From positions 1 through 64,000 of the forward strand of contig JAUNOG010000004.1 of NCBI GenBank assembly GCA_030531185.1: a DNA stretch of 64,000 bases, given 5' to 3'. The translations under genes were made by a program, and so were the position numbers. Below, piece by piece: positions 41,275-49,872 of this stretch (position 1 is the stretch's first letter; each line of letters starts with the position of its first letter). Origin of the DNA: Ruminococcus sp. GTDB taxonomy: Bacteria; Bacillota; Clostridia; Oscillospirales; Ruminococcaceae. The notes under the pieces were generated by a model, which saw nothing but the letters and a program-made list of their open reading frames with translations, did not search any database and was not told where the DNA came from.

Positions 41275-43203
41275 TTACATATTGCTTTCCCAGAATTTAA
41301 CCGCATCATCTATCCAGCCGTCTGCAACGGTATTTGTACCGAGACCAAAACCGTGAGGAAGTCCGTCGTACGAATGGAATTCTGTCGGTATCCCATATGA
41401 ATCAAGTTCTTGCAAACGTTTCTGCATAATTTGCCAATTTGCTATACCATCGTTTGTTCCAACGCAGGCATAAGTCGGGGCATCATTTTTCGAGGAATAT
41501 GTATATCCTGTATATTGCATAATAACAGCCGAAGCCTGTGGTACGCCATACTGAGCAGCATAATCTGCGTTGCCTAAGGTTGCCGCCATTCTGGCGCCCG
41601 CCGAACCGCCCCATAGTGAAAAACCATTGGGATCTACTTCAAGTACGTCCGCGTTTTTAACAATAAACGATATTGCTCTTGCAAGGTCATAATAGGCATA
41701 ATCAGGTCGGTATATCAGCGCAAACGCATTATATCCTTTTTTACTGACCTCCAATGCGTGAGGAAAGCTGTCGTGCATTGCTCCCACATATACAAAACCG
41801 CCGCCGGCGTTCATTATTGCGAACTTTTCTCCCGGGTCACCTTTAAAAAAGAATAATCCGGTATCGGCAAGACTTGCATCTTTGGCAATTTCCTCATCGG
41901 AATATATCGGATAGAAGATCTGTCCGCCGTTCTCTGCATCGTTTTTCAAGCTATTCAGTATCTCAACTGTCTTATCCGGATCAATATAGCTGTACCAGGT
42001 ATATATACTGCTGTTGCTTATATCTTCAAGAGTCATATCGCCCGAGACAGACCTGTCAACGGGGAAAAGCAGTCTGCCGAAGTCCTCAAAAGCAGGAGCG
42101 GAAAGTACTTCCGACACCTTAGTTTCTGTTGTAAAATCGTCTGTAGTAGAAATGGCTTTGGCATCTTTTTCAGAATATGCCTCACCGAAAAAATACAAAA
42201 GTCCGTTATATATGTATTCCATTGCCGCCGTACCGTTATGTGAATATCCGTCTTTCACGCTGTATGCAAAGTTTTCTCCTTCGGTAAAATAATCGGAACT
42301 GCGCATTTTTTGAACTCTGCTTTCAACATAACTGTATGCAAAATCTGATGTTCCCGTTATTGACCAAACAAAATAATCGCTTTGTTCATAATTCTCCGCA
42401 GCTTTCCATATTTCCTCATCATCAAGAGTTGTTCCGCAGCTCATAGGCAGAAATTTGCTGAAATAATCAAGACCGTACTGAAAAGCTCTCCATGTAGCCA
42501 CAGACCCCATAGAAAATCCTCCGAATAATCTGTGGTCACGGACGGAGATAAGGTCTTTCTTCGCAGTACTTTCGGCATATGTGCTGTACTTGCTTTCTAC
42601 AGCAGGGATAAGGTCATTTATCAGCTCATTATGATAATTACGGTTCAGATCCATAGCAAGACTGAAATCTCCGCTGTCGTCTCCGCTTGTATTGTTGTAT
42701 GTAGGACAAACGATGATAACAGGTTTTATCCTTTCATCAGATATCAGATTGTCTATTACATTTTTAAAATCATTGGGACTATCCGGAGTGCCAAGCGTGC
42801 TTGTTTCATTGCTCCAGCCGCCGTGCATAAGATAGAAAATATCATATTGTTCATTTTCTGTATAGCCGTATGGCAAATATACTATCGCACGTTTAGTAAG
42901 CATCTGCGACCTGTCCTCATAGCTGAACGATTCGTATGTGTCATAGCTCAATTCTTCCAATTTTCCCTGTTTTTCTGCCGAGGAAAAGTACTCGTTCGGA
43001 ATTTCCTCCAATTCCTGCGGAACGGTTTTGACAGTGCCGCTGTTCTTATTCGCCTCTGAACTTTGTATGGTAGGCACAGAGTCAATACTGCCTGCGGAAT
43101 ACGAATTATTTGAATTATCGTTTTTTATGCTGTTGGAACAGCCCGTCATCAGCAGCACCGAAGAGATAAGCAGCATCGGAAGTCTTTTTATCTTATTGTT
43201 CAT
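41275..43203 (-). CDS. Tandem esterase-alpha/beta-hydrolase lipoprotein
   Basis: A 642-residue lipoprotein (start at 43203 with AAGGA 10 bp upstream; lipobox M-T-G-C-S). Domain 1 (about 85-340) is a feruloyl esterase/Esterase-D-like fold with nucleophile S231 in G-G-F-S-M-G-S. Domain 2 (about 400-642) is a BD-FAE/acetyl-esterase-like alpha/beta-hydrolase with S534 in G-G-S-A-G-A, D585 in G-T-N-D and H617 in P-H-G-F. Two complete catalytic sites in one polypeptide are unusual. It lies in the operon between a flavodoxin and a second esterase. Confidence 0.88.
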   Translation of the reverse strand: MNNKIKRLPMLLISSVLLMTGCSNSIKNDNSNNSYSAGSIDSVPTIQSSEANKNSGTVKTVPQELEEIPNEYFSSAEKQGKLEELSYDTYESFSYEDRSQMLTKRAIVYLPYGYTENEQYDIFYLMHGGWSNETSTLGTPDSPNDFKNVIDNLISDERIKPVIIVCPTYNNTSGDDSGDFSLAMDLNRNYHNELINDLIPAVESKYSTYAESTAKKDLISVRDHRLFGGFSMGSVATWRAFQYGLDYFSKFLPMSCGTTLDDEEIWKAAENYEQSDYFVWSITGTSDFAYSYVESRVQKMRSSDYFTEGENFAYSVKDGYSHNGTAAMEYIYNGLLYFFGEAYSEKDAKAISTTDDFTTETKVSEVLSAPAFEDFGRLLFPVDRSVSGDMTLEDISNSSIYTWYSYIDPDKTVEILNSLKNDAENGGQIFYPIYSDEEIAKDASLADTGLFFFKGDPGEKFAIMNAGGGFVYVGAMHDSFPHALEVSKKGYNAFALIYRPDYAYYDLARAISFIVKNADVLEVDPNGFSLWGGSAGARMAATLGNADYAAQYGVPQASAVIMQYTGYTYSSKNDAPTYACVGTNDGIANWQIMQKRLQELDSYGIPTEFHSYDGLPHGFGLGTNTVADGWIDDAVKFWESNM

Positions 43204-43233
43204 ATTCACCGTATCCTTTTGACCATTCTAAAA

Positions 43234-44061
43234 TCAACGGTTGATTATTTCAAGACCGTCTACCCAATCAGTGATTACCGATTCTGATGACTCCATATCA
43301 TAATTGTACACAGAAAGACCTTCAAGAACATCTGCATTCGGCTCAAGCTCTGCTATGGTTTCATAGGTATCGGCAGCACCGTAACCCCAATGGGTATTAA
43401 ACGGTACAATTATCTTACCGCTCAGATCGTATTCATCAAAGAAACTGTAAACCGCCATAGGCATATCTGTCCACCAGGTAGGATAGCAAACGAATATCAC
43501 GTCGTATTCATCAATATTGTCTATATGATTTTCAAGCTCCGGGCGTGCATCGGACTGCTGTTCCTCGTGTGCCACCTGAGTAGTTGAATCATAGTCGGCA
43601 GGATAATCGCTGCCTTTGATAAAGAACAGGTCTCCGCCGGTATATTCTGAAATTATCTGAGCTCCATATTCGGTAACACCCACAAGTTCATCATTCCTGT
43701 AAAGACGGCTTGCACTTGCATTTGCGTCTGAATTATCTGTCTGAATATTTGTAAAATAAGCAACCAGAATTTTCGTTTCGTGATTGTCTTCAGCAGCGCT
43801 TTCGTCAATTTGACTGTCTGATGAATTGTCAACAGAGACTTCCTTTGAACTATCATCATAAGATTCAATATTATCTTCTTTTTCGGAAGAAACTATCTCA
43901 TTATCTTCACTTGAAGGTTCAATGATACTTTCATCTGTTTTTTCACTCGTCGGTTTATAAGCATCGCTTTCTGAAATATTTTTGCTTGAAATATTGCTGC
44001 CGCAAGCTGTCAATGTAAACATAATCGCTGTCAAAGCTGAAATAACTATTTTCTTATTCAT
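43234..44061 (-). CDS. Exported flavodoxin lipoprotein
   Basis: A 275-residue lipoprotein (start at 44061, GGAGG upstream; lipobox L-T-A-C-G), a long Ser/Glu/Asp linker to about 115, flavodoxin domain to the end. Split phosphate loop: V-A-Y-F-T, D-A-N-A-S-A-S, then G-V-T where its relatives have G-N-T. Ring loops Y-P-T-W-W-T-D-M-P and T-H-W-G-Y-G-A; the usual G-G-S-G is changed to W-G-Y-G, so FMN binding may differ. Fourth gene of the LysR-controlled operon. Confidence 0.88.
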   Translation of the reverse strand: MNKKIVISALTAIMFTLTACGSNISSKNISESDAYKPTSEKTDESIIEPSSEDNEIVSSEKEDNIESYDDSSKEVSVDNSSDSQIDESAAEDNHETKILVAYFTNIQTDNSDANASASRLYRNDELVGVTEYGAQIISEYTGGDLFFIKGSDYPADYDSTTQVAHEEQQSDARPELENHIDNIDEYDVIFVCYPTWWTDMPMAVYSFFDEYDLSGKIIVPFNTHWGYGAADTYETIAELEPNADVLEGLSVYNYDMESSESVITDWVDGLEIINR

Positions 44062-44078
44062 ATGTATCTGCCTCCATT

Positions 44079-45212
44079 TTATACAAAACTGTTGATCGGT
44101 GCTTTTGAAATAGAACAAATATATCCGGTGGGAGATATTTCTCCGCCGTAGCTGACATTAGCGTTTGAAATATCGAGCATTTCAGAACTGATCCAACGCT
44201 GCTTCAAACTTATTGTATCCTCACAGCGGAATTCGCAACCCTCATTGGTCATTCTGAAACCGTTTACTGTTATCCAATGAGAATATCCTTCAAAGTCGGT
44301 GATAATGTTCCCGCCCATATAACAGACTTCCAGAACAGCAGGACGACCTGTTGATATCAATTCGACAAGAGTTTCTTCCGTAGATTTATCTGTTCTGAAA
44401 TCCGTAAGAGAATAATCACTCAGTCCATTGTCCTGAAGATACTTATTCACTGAATTTGATATCTGCCACCCAAACATATAGTATTTATCTCCCCCTGTAC
44501 TGTACTCATCTGATATTCCCGAATAACCGCGTATGGTACTCATACGCTCAATCAGTGCGGTATTCCACACCGGATCAATACTTTGTATTATTAACGTTCC
44601 TGCCGCTGCGCCGCACGCTGTTTCACCGGCTAATTCCGCGTAATATTGATTTACGGTTCCTGTATCAATTGTAGTTTCCGCCGCGCAAAACTCAGACATC
44701 AGATTTCCGCTTTCATTTGCATATTCAACCTGAAATCCAACAGATGAATAACCGCACTTAACGTTAGAATTATCTTTCATATAAGTTTCCTCTGACAAAA
44801 CATCATAAGCAGGAACTTCTATTATTCCGTCGGTTATTTCACCGGCAGTTAATTCAGCCTGAAGCTCTTTTATCACCTTTCCGCCGCTGTCTGAATTAAC
44901 TGTAAGCCGATAAACTTTTACAGCATCAACATTGTTCAAACTGCTATTTAAATGCAGAATTACTTTTTCGTCGGAGAATTCAGATATTTTAATATCAGGC
45001 GAAGTCATTGCTCTGATATTTTTGATTTCAGAACTTGAAAATATATCTTCCGTATCTGAAATAACCTGATCGCTTTGCGTAAATTCATCTTTCGTCAGTA
45101 TATGGGTCTCAATAGAGTTTATTTCGGTATCAGCATTGATATCAGAAGTTTTTCCGCATGCCGACTGAAATACAGCCAACGTCAGAAAAGTACAAATAAG
45201 CTGTTTTCTCAT
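44079..45212 (-). CDS. C39-like peptidase lipoprotein
   Basis: A 377-residue lipoprotein (lipobox F-Q-S-A-C-G, C19) with an unassigned N-terminal domain to about 185 and a C39-type papain fold at about 187-360. The catalytic cysteine is C200 in E-T-A-C-G-A-A-A and the histidine H312 in G-Y-S-H-W-I-T-V-N-G. C39-like lipoproteins without an ABC transporter are common in Clostridia; targets are unknown. It lies between two flavodoxin lipoprotein genes, 1 bp after the first, so it is part of the same exported set. Confidence 0.85.
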   Translation of the reverse strand: MRKQLICTFLTLAVFQSACGKTSDINADTEINSIETHILTKDEFTQSDQVISDTEDIFSSSEIKNIRAMTSPDIKISEFSDEKVILHLNSSLNNVDAVKVYRLTVNSDSGGKVIKELQAELTAGEITDGIIEVPAYDVLSEETYMKDNSNVKCGYSSVGFQVEYANESGNLMSEFCAAETTIDTGTVNQYYAELAGETACGAAAGTLIIQSIDPVWNTALIERMSTIRGYSGISDEYSTGGDKYYMFGWQISNSVNKYLQDNGLSDYSLTDFRTDKSTEETLVELISTGRPAVLEVCYMGGNIITDFEGYSHWITVNGFRMTNEGCEFRCEDTISLKQRWISSEMLDISNANVSYGGEISPTGYICSISKAPINSFV

Positions 45213-45213
45213 A

Positions 45214-45888
45214 TTACTTTCCGTAACCCAGACCGTCCACCCATTTTTTTACTTCGTCCGCTGCACCTTCAACATCGCTTTCGTGAACAGAAATGCCGTC
45301 CTCAATAACATTCGCGTTGGGTTCAAGTTCTTTTATGGTATCTATAGTTCCGGAGAAACGGCTGCCGTTTGCAGAATTGAAAGGAACGATCGTCTTACCG
45401 CTGAAATCGTACTCATCAAAAAAGCTGTACATTACCTGAGGCATATCATACCACCATGTGGGATAACCGACGAAAATAATATCGTAATCATCTAGGTTTT
45501 CTATGTGGCTTGTCAGCTCGGGGCGTACGTTATCGTCCTGCTCTTTCTGAGCGTAATCAATGAGCTTTTCACCGTCTCCGGGATAGTCAACCGAAGTCTG
45601 TATTGAAAATAGATCTCCGCCGGTTGCGATCTGTATCATATCCGCCAGAGCTTTAATTCTTCCGCGGCCGTCGGAGATAACGCTTGCCGATGCGCTGGCG
45701 TCAACGTCGCTGTTTTCCGCCACCGCAAAATATGCGATAAGTATATTGCTGCCGCTTGGCTCTCCGCCGTCGTTTACAGCAGCGACTTCAGACTTTGGCG
45801 CAGATTCGAAAGCGGTCTTTCCGCAGCCGGTTAGCGCTAACAAAGAAACAGCTGTAACAACAGAAATAGTTTTCAAAAACTTTTTCAT
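45214..45888 (-). CDS. Exported flavodoxin lipoprotein
   Basis: A 224-residue lipoprotein with a short linker (lipobox L-A-L-T-G-C-G). The flavodoxin domain begins at about 48 with I-L-I-A-Y-F-A, followed by the D-A-S-A-S-A-S insert. The G-N-T part of the phosphate loop is replaced by R-G-R-I-K-A, a clear loss. Ring loops Y-P-T-W-W-Y-D-M-P and N-G-S-R-F. It lies second in the LysR-controlled operon, 10 bp after the aldo/keto reductase. Confidence 0.9.
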   Translation of the reverse strand: MKKFLKTISVVTAVSLLALTGCGKTAFESAPKSEVAAVNDGGEPSGSNILIAYFAVAENSDVDASASASVISDGRGRIKALADMIQIATGGDLFSIQTSVDYPGDGEKLIDYAQKEQDDNVRPELTSHIENLDDYDIIFVGYPTWWYDMPQVMYSFFDEYDFSGKTIVPFNSANGSRFSGTIDTIKELEPNANVIEDGISVHESDVEGAADEVKKWVDGLGYGK

Positions 45889-45898
45889 TTAGATCACC

Positions 45899-46744
45899 TC
45901 AATTATGTATTTTAAAATTAATAAGCTTTCTTGCCGTGTGTGCACAGCGATGATCAATTATCTCACTGTACCCTTGATCCAAAGACTTAATTCGCTGCAT
46001 TTCCTCATCTGTCAGAATGAAATCATCCAAGTCTATATCCTCAGCACGGTGTTCCCGGCAGGCGGAACGAGGGATAACAGCTACGCCGTTCTGTAAATTC
46101 CACTTCAAAGCAATTTGTGCTGCTGATTTCCCGTGAGAGTGTGCTATTTCAGATAGTATCGGATCGTTGAAAATATTCTTTTGTCCCTCGCACAACGGTC
46201 CCCACGCCTGCGGCTGACAGCCGTATTTTTTCATTTCAGCTATTGCTTCACACTGAGAAAAATATGGGTGAATTTCAACTTGATTTACCATCGGTGCGGT
46301 ATCTGTATTGAGTGAAAGGTCTACAATCCTTTCCGGAGAGAAATTTGAAACTCCTATTGCCCTTATGTATCCCTCCTTCATTAGTTTTTCCATTGCCCTC
46401 CACGAACCGAAACAGTCGCCGTAGGGTTGATGTATAAGGTATAAATCGAGATAATCAAGTCTGAGCTTTTTCAGCGATATGTCAAATGCTTTGATTGTAT
46501 TTTCGTAACCCGCGTCCTGAACCCACAGTTTTGTGGTTATAAACAGCTTTTCTCTGGGTATGCCGCTTTCCTTTATCGCTCTGCCTATATCCTCCTCATT
46601 AAAATATGACGCCGCCGTATCTATAAGTCTGAACCCCAGTTTTAAGGCATTCAAAACGTGTTCCTTGCAGTTATTCCTCAGCATAAACGTACCAAAGCCA
46701 ACGCTCGGCATCTCCACATTATTGGACAGCTTTATATTATTCAT
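45899..46744 (-). CDS. Aldo/keto reductase, first gene of the LysR operon
   Basis: A 281-residue aldo/keto reductase (start at 46744 by spacing from GGAG). Tetrad D42, Y47, K72 and H105. Same small-substrate subgroup as the reductase at 38827. It heads a six-gene transcript: this reductase, flavodoxin, C39-like protein, flavodoxin, tandem esterase, esterase. It is the only cytosolic enzyme in the operon; the others are lipoproteins. Divergent from the LysR gene. Confidence 0.94.
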   Translation of the reverse strand: MNNIKLSNNVEMPSVGFGTFMLRNNCKEHVLNALKLGFRLIDTAASYFNEEDIGRAIKESGIPREKLFITTKLWVQDAGYENTIKAFDISLKKLRLDYLDLYLIHQPYGDCFGSWRAMEKLMKEGYIRAIGVSNFSPERIVDLSLNTDTAPMVNQVEIHPYFSQCEAIAEMKKYGCQPQAWGPLCEGQKNIFNDPILSEIAHSHGKSAAQIALKWNLQNGVAVIPRSACREHRAEDIDLDDFILTDEEMQRIKSLDQGYSEIIDHRCAHTARKLINFKIHN

Positions 46745-46775
46745 ATCCATTCTCCTCACCGTGTTTCTGTAGATA

Positions 46776-46842
46776 ATTATACAGCCAAAATCATAAAAAG
46801 TACAATATCAATTCGATATAGCACTATAAATTTTACTTATAC
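46776..46842 (-). promoter_or_regulatory. LysR-controlled promoter B
   Basis: Minus-strand -35 TTGTAC (46800-46805), 18-bp spacer, -10 TATAAT (46776-46781). Upstream, ATAGCACTAT (46818-46827) and CTTATAC (46836-46842) match promoter A with identical gaps and one substitution in the palindrome. It lies in the intergenic space shared with the divergent lysR gene. Confidence 0.88.
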
Positions 46843-46848
46843 TGTGTA

Positions 46849-46877
46849 TTGACAATATATCGGAAGCATGGTATCAT
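46849..46877 (+). promoter_or_regulatory. Promoter of the lysR gene
   Basis: TTGACA (46849-46854), 17-bp spacer, TATCAT (46872-46877). It is next to the LysR-type site, which allows autoregulation. Confidence 0.75.
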
Positions 46878-46901
46878 ATAATAAATAAAGGCGGTGTTTT
46901 T

Positions 46902-47765
46902 ATGATCGAAATCTATATGCTTGCTCAGCTAATCGCAATAGCCGACAACGGTACAATGTCAAAGGCCGCAGAACAGCTGCACCTTTCACAGCCTGCTCTC
47001 AGCAGAACAATAAACAAACTTGAGGATATTATGCAGGTAAAGCTTTTTGAACGCAGCAAAAATAAAATAGAACTTAATGAAAACGGCAAGCTGGCAGTAG
47101 AATATGCGCGAAAGGTAATAAAGGAATCGGAGGATATGATAAATCAGGTGCGTGCCTTTGATGAAAGCAGACGCACTATTTCCGTCACTTCCTGTGCTCC
47201 TGCACCTATATGGCTTATTGTACCTATCCTTTCTGAACTTTATCCCAATATGAAGGTTTCCACACAAATGAGGTATCACGAAAATTTTCAGGACGAGCTT
47301 TTCAGCGGAAAATGTCAGCTGCTGATAACACCTTTTCCGTTAGACGATCCTAAGGTGAAATGTTTCAAATTTTTTGAGGAAAAGCTGCTGCTGTCCGTTC
47401 CTCCTGCTCATCCGCTTGCAGCTTACCCCGAGATATCTCTAAGCGACCTTGAGGGAGAAACAATGCTTCTCTACTCCGATATAGGATTTTGGCATAATAT
47501 GCACAAAACAAAAACTCCTAACACGAAATATATTCTTCAAAGCGAATATGAAACTATGACTGAGCTTGTAAAGGCCTCCGCTCTGCCCTCCTTTGCTTCA
47601 AATGTTACGCTGAAAATGCGTCAGAAAGAACTTCGGAATTCAAACCGAGTGTCTATCCCCATAAAAGACAGCGAAGCAAGGGCAACCTTTTACTGCTGTT
47701 GGAATAAATCAGACAGTAAGAAATTCAAGGCGTTGGAACACTATTTTCAAAAAGCAAATGAGTAA
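46902..47765 (+). CDS. LysR-family regulator of the flavodoxin/esterase operons
   Basis: A 287-residue LysR protein; winged helix with N-G-T-M-S-K-A-A-E-Q-L-H-L-S-Q-P-A-L-S-R (about 15-34), two-lobe effector domain. Divergent from the six-gene operon, with the conserved palindrome between the two. Presence of the same site 6.5 kb away (40311-40320) suggests it controls both. The effector is unknown; coinducers of this group are often small aromatic or carboxylic acids. Confidence 0.94.
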   Translation: MIEIYMLAQLIAIADNGTMSKAAEQLHLSQPALSRTINKLEDIMQVKLFERSKNKIELNENGKLAVEYARKVIKESEDMINQVRAFDESRRTISVTSCAPAPIWLIVPILSELYPNMKVSTQMRYHENFQDELFSGKCQLLITPFPLDDPKVKCFKFFEEKLLLSVPPAHPLAAYPEISLSDLEGETMLLYSDIGFWHNMHKTKTPNTKYILQSEYETMTELVKASALPSFASNVTLKMRQKELRNSNRVSIPIKDSEARATFYCCWNKSDSKKFKALEHYFQKANE

Positions 47766-47884
47766 CAGCCACGAATATTTCTACTGCAAACTAAATATAC
47801 AGACCGTTTCCGCTTAATTCAGAACGATGCGATATTTCCGACCGGCTTTTCCCGCTCTCACGGAACTGCTTTTCTGTTCCATTC

Positions 47885-47922
47885 AATGCTATCGCCTCCT
47901 TGGATATGATAGCATTTTTTTC
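47885..47922 (+). terminator. Intrinsic terminator downstream of lysR
   Basis: AATGCTATC (47885-47893) pairs with GATAGCATT (47908-47916), followed by a run of T. The stretch 47766-47884 before it holds nothing recognisable. Confidence 0.85.
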
Positions 47923-47992
47923 GCATTACGGGTAGGTGGGTGTGGTTGGACGTTTACCTTACGGTTTACAGGAATTAGTATTATACGGACAC

Positions 47993-48030
47993 GGAAAGCC
48001 CGCAGACCTTTTACAGCCTGCGGGCTTTCC
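47993..48030. terminator. Hairpin after the ammonium transporter gene
   Basis: GGAAAGCCCGCAG (47993-48005) pairs perfectly with CTGCGGGCTTTCC (48018-48030). A 13-bp stem without a long T-run on either side. It is a likely 3' boundary of the amt transcript. Confidence 0.55.
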
Positions 48031-48096
48031 GCTATAATTTATAAGTGGGATGGGAGCAAATCTAATCAAGTAATGCGCTCATCGCATAAGCTTATA

Positions 48097-49872
48097 TTAA
48101 TCGTCCTGAAGTGCGTCGTAGCCCTCTTCACCCGTACGAACCTTTACAACGTTTTCGATGTTGTATACGAAGATCTTACCGTCGCCGATATGACCCGTGT
48201 AAAGAACATTCTTAGCAGTGTCGATGACCGCTCTTGTAGGAACCTTGCATACGACTACCTCGACCTTTACCTTAGGCAGAAGGCTTGCCTCTACCTCCGC
48301 GCCTCGGTAGTACTCTGTTTTACCCTTCTGCATACCGCAGCCGAGTACGTTTGTTACCGTTACGCCCGTAACGTCGATAGTTTCAAATGCCTGAATAAGA
48401 TCGTTGAGCTTTTGCTGTCTGCAAATAACCACGATTTTAGTCATCTTAGGAGAACCGTCCGCATTTGGAGTCTCTGTGGTATAGCTCTCAACCTGAATTG
48501 CCTTTTCAACAGGAACTACAGGTTCAGATTTTTCTACCTTTGTCACGCTCTTAGCGTCGTCCTTGGTGTAGGAAAGCGCAGCCTGAGCCATTGCGGGCGC
48601 GAAGTCCGCGTAAGAGGATACAAGTCCGTGCTCTGTAGCGTCAAGACCGATGATCTCTTCCTGCTCTGAAGCTCTGAGACCGATAGTGTGCTTAATAACC
48701 TGGAATACAATGATCATTGTGATAGCAGCCCAAGCAGCAACTGCAACAAGACCTACAAGCTGTCTGCCGATAAGAGCTCCGCCGCCGCCATAGAATACGC
48801 CGGCAAGCTGATTTCCGTTCTGATCTGCCAGAGAATAGCCGGGAACATCAGGGTTAGCAAAAAGACCTACTGCGATCGTTCCCCAGATACCGTTCATCAT
48901 ATGGACTGCAACGGCTCCGACAGGGTCGTCAACCTTGAGCTTATAATCAAGAAGCCAAACGCCGAAGCAAACCAGAAGTCCTGCAACTGCACCGATTATT
49001 GCTGCGCTTCCTGCGTCCGTAACATCACAGGGAGCGGTAATCGCTACAAGACCTGCAAGGGAAGCGTTAAGACACATTGAAACGTCGGGCTTACCGTATT
49101 TGATCCAAGTGAAGATCATACAAACAACAGTTGCGATAGCGGGGGCAATCGTTGTTACCATAAATATAGAACCAAGCTGGTCGGTAGATGTTGCAGCAGC
49201 GCCGTTAAAACCGTACCAACCGAACCAAAGAATGAAACAACCGAGCGCTCCGAGTGTAAGCGAGTGACCGGGAATAGCCTTAGGCTTGCCGTTCTTGTCA
49301 AATTTACCGATACGAGGTCCAAGGATCGTTGCACCTACGAGTGCGGCAATACCGCCGACCATATGGATAGCCGTTGAACCTGCGAAATCGTGGAAGCCCC
49401 ACTGTGCAAGCCAGCCGCCGCCCCAGATCCAGTGCGCCTCAATCGGGTAAACGAGCATTGAAATAACGGCTGAATATACACAGTATGAAAGGAACTTTGT
49501 TCTTTCTGCCATAGCTCCCGAAACGATAGTTGCGGTAGTTGCGCAGAATACCATATTGAATACGAACGGAGCCCAGTCGAAGTTCTTATAGTTTGTGAAA
49601 ATTTCAAACGAGGGTGCTCCGATAAAACCGCCGATGTCGTCGCCCATAAGCAGTGAATAACCTAAAAGCATAAACACGGGTACGCCGATACAGAAGTCCA
49701 TAAGGTTCTTCATAATAATGTTACCGGCATTTTTCGCTCTGGTAAAACCTGTTTCAACCATTGCAAAGCCTGCCTGCATAAAGAATACCAATGAGGCTCC
49801 TATCAAAAACCATATACCGAAACCGGTATCAGTCGCAGCAGATTGTACTGCGTCCAAAATCTCTTGTGTCAT
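48097..49872 (-). CDS. amt: Ammonium transporter fused to a P-II domain
   Basis: A 591-residue fusion. Residues 1 to about 410 form an Amt channel of about eleven helices, with the pore histidines in S-T-A-I-H-M-V-G-G and A-V-A-V-H-M-M-N-G. After a linker, residues 477-591 form a complete P-II protein, including the T-loop K-T-E-Y-Y-R-G-A-E and the closing G-D-G-K-I-F-V-Y-N-I. Usually amt and glnK are separate neighbours. The uridylylated tyrosine Y51 is replaced by V (residue 527), so the fused sensor should respond only to ATP/ADP and 2-oxoglutarate. Start overlaps a leader ORF (ATGA). Confidence 0.95.
   Translation of the reverse strand: MTQEILDAVQSAATDTGFGIWFLIGASLVFFMQAGFAMVETGFTRAKNAGNIIMKNLMDFCIGVPVFMLLGYSLLMGDDIGGFIGAPSFEIFTNYKNFDWAPFVFNMVFCATTATIVSGAMAERTKFLSYCVYSAVISMLVYPIEAHWIWGGGWLAQWGFHDFAGSTAIHMVGGIAALVGATILGPRIGKFDKNGKPKAIPGHSLTLGALGCFILWFGWYGFNGAAATSTDQLGSIFMVTTIAPAIATVVCMIFTWIKYGKPDVSMCLNASLAGLVAITAPCDVTDAGSAAIIGAVAGLLVCFGVWLLDYKLKVDDPVGAVAVHMMNGIWGTIAVGLFANPDVPGYSLADQNGNQLAGVFYGGGGALIGRQLVGLVAVAAWAAITMIIVFQVIKHTIGLRASEQEEIIGLDATEHGLVSSYADFAPAMAQAALSYTKDDAKSVTKVEKSEPVVPVEKAIQVESYTTETPNADGSPKMTKIVVICRQQKLNDLIQAFETIDVTGVTVTNVLGCGMQKGKTEYYRGAEVEASLLPKVKVEVVVCKVPTRAVIDTAKNVLYTGHIGDGKIFVYNIENVVKVRTGEEGYDALQDD

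Noticed and set aside
47827..48669. 280-codon plus-strand frame overlapping amt
   Set aside because: It is antisense to a well-supported gene, crosses two hairpins and has no family features.
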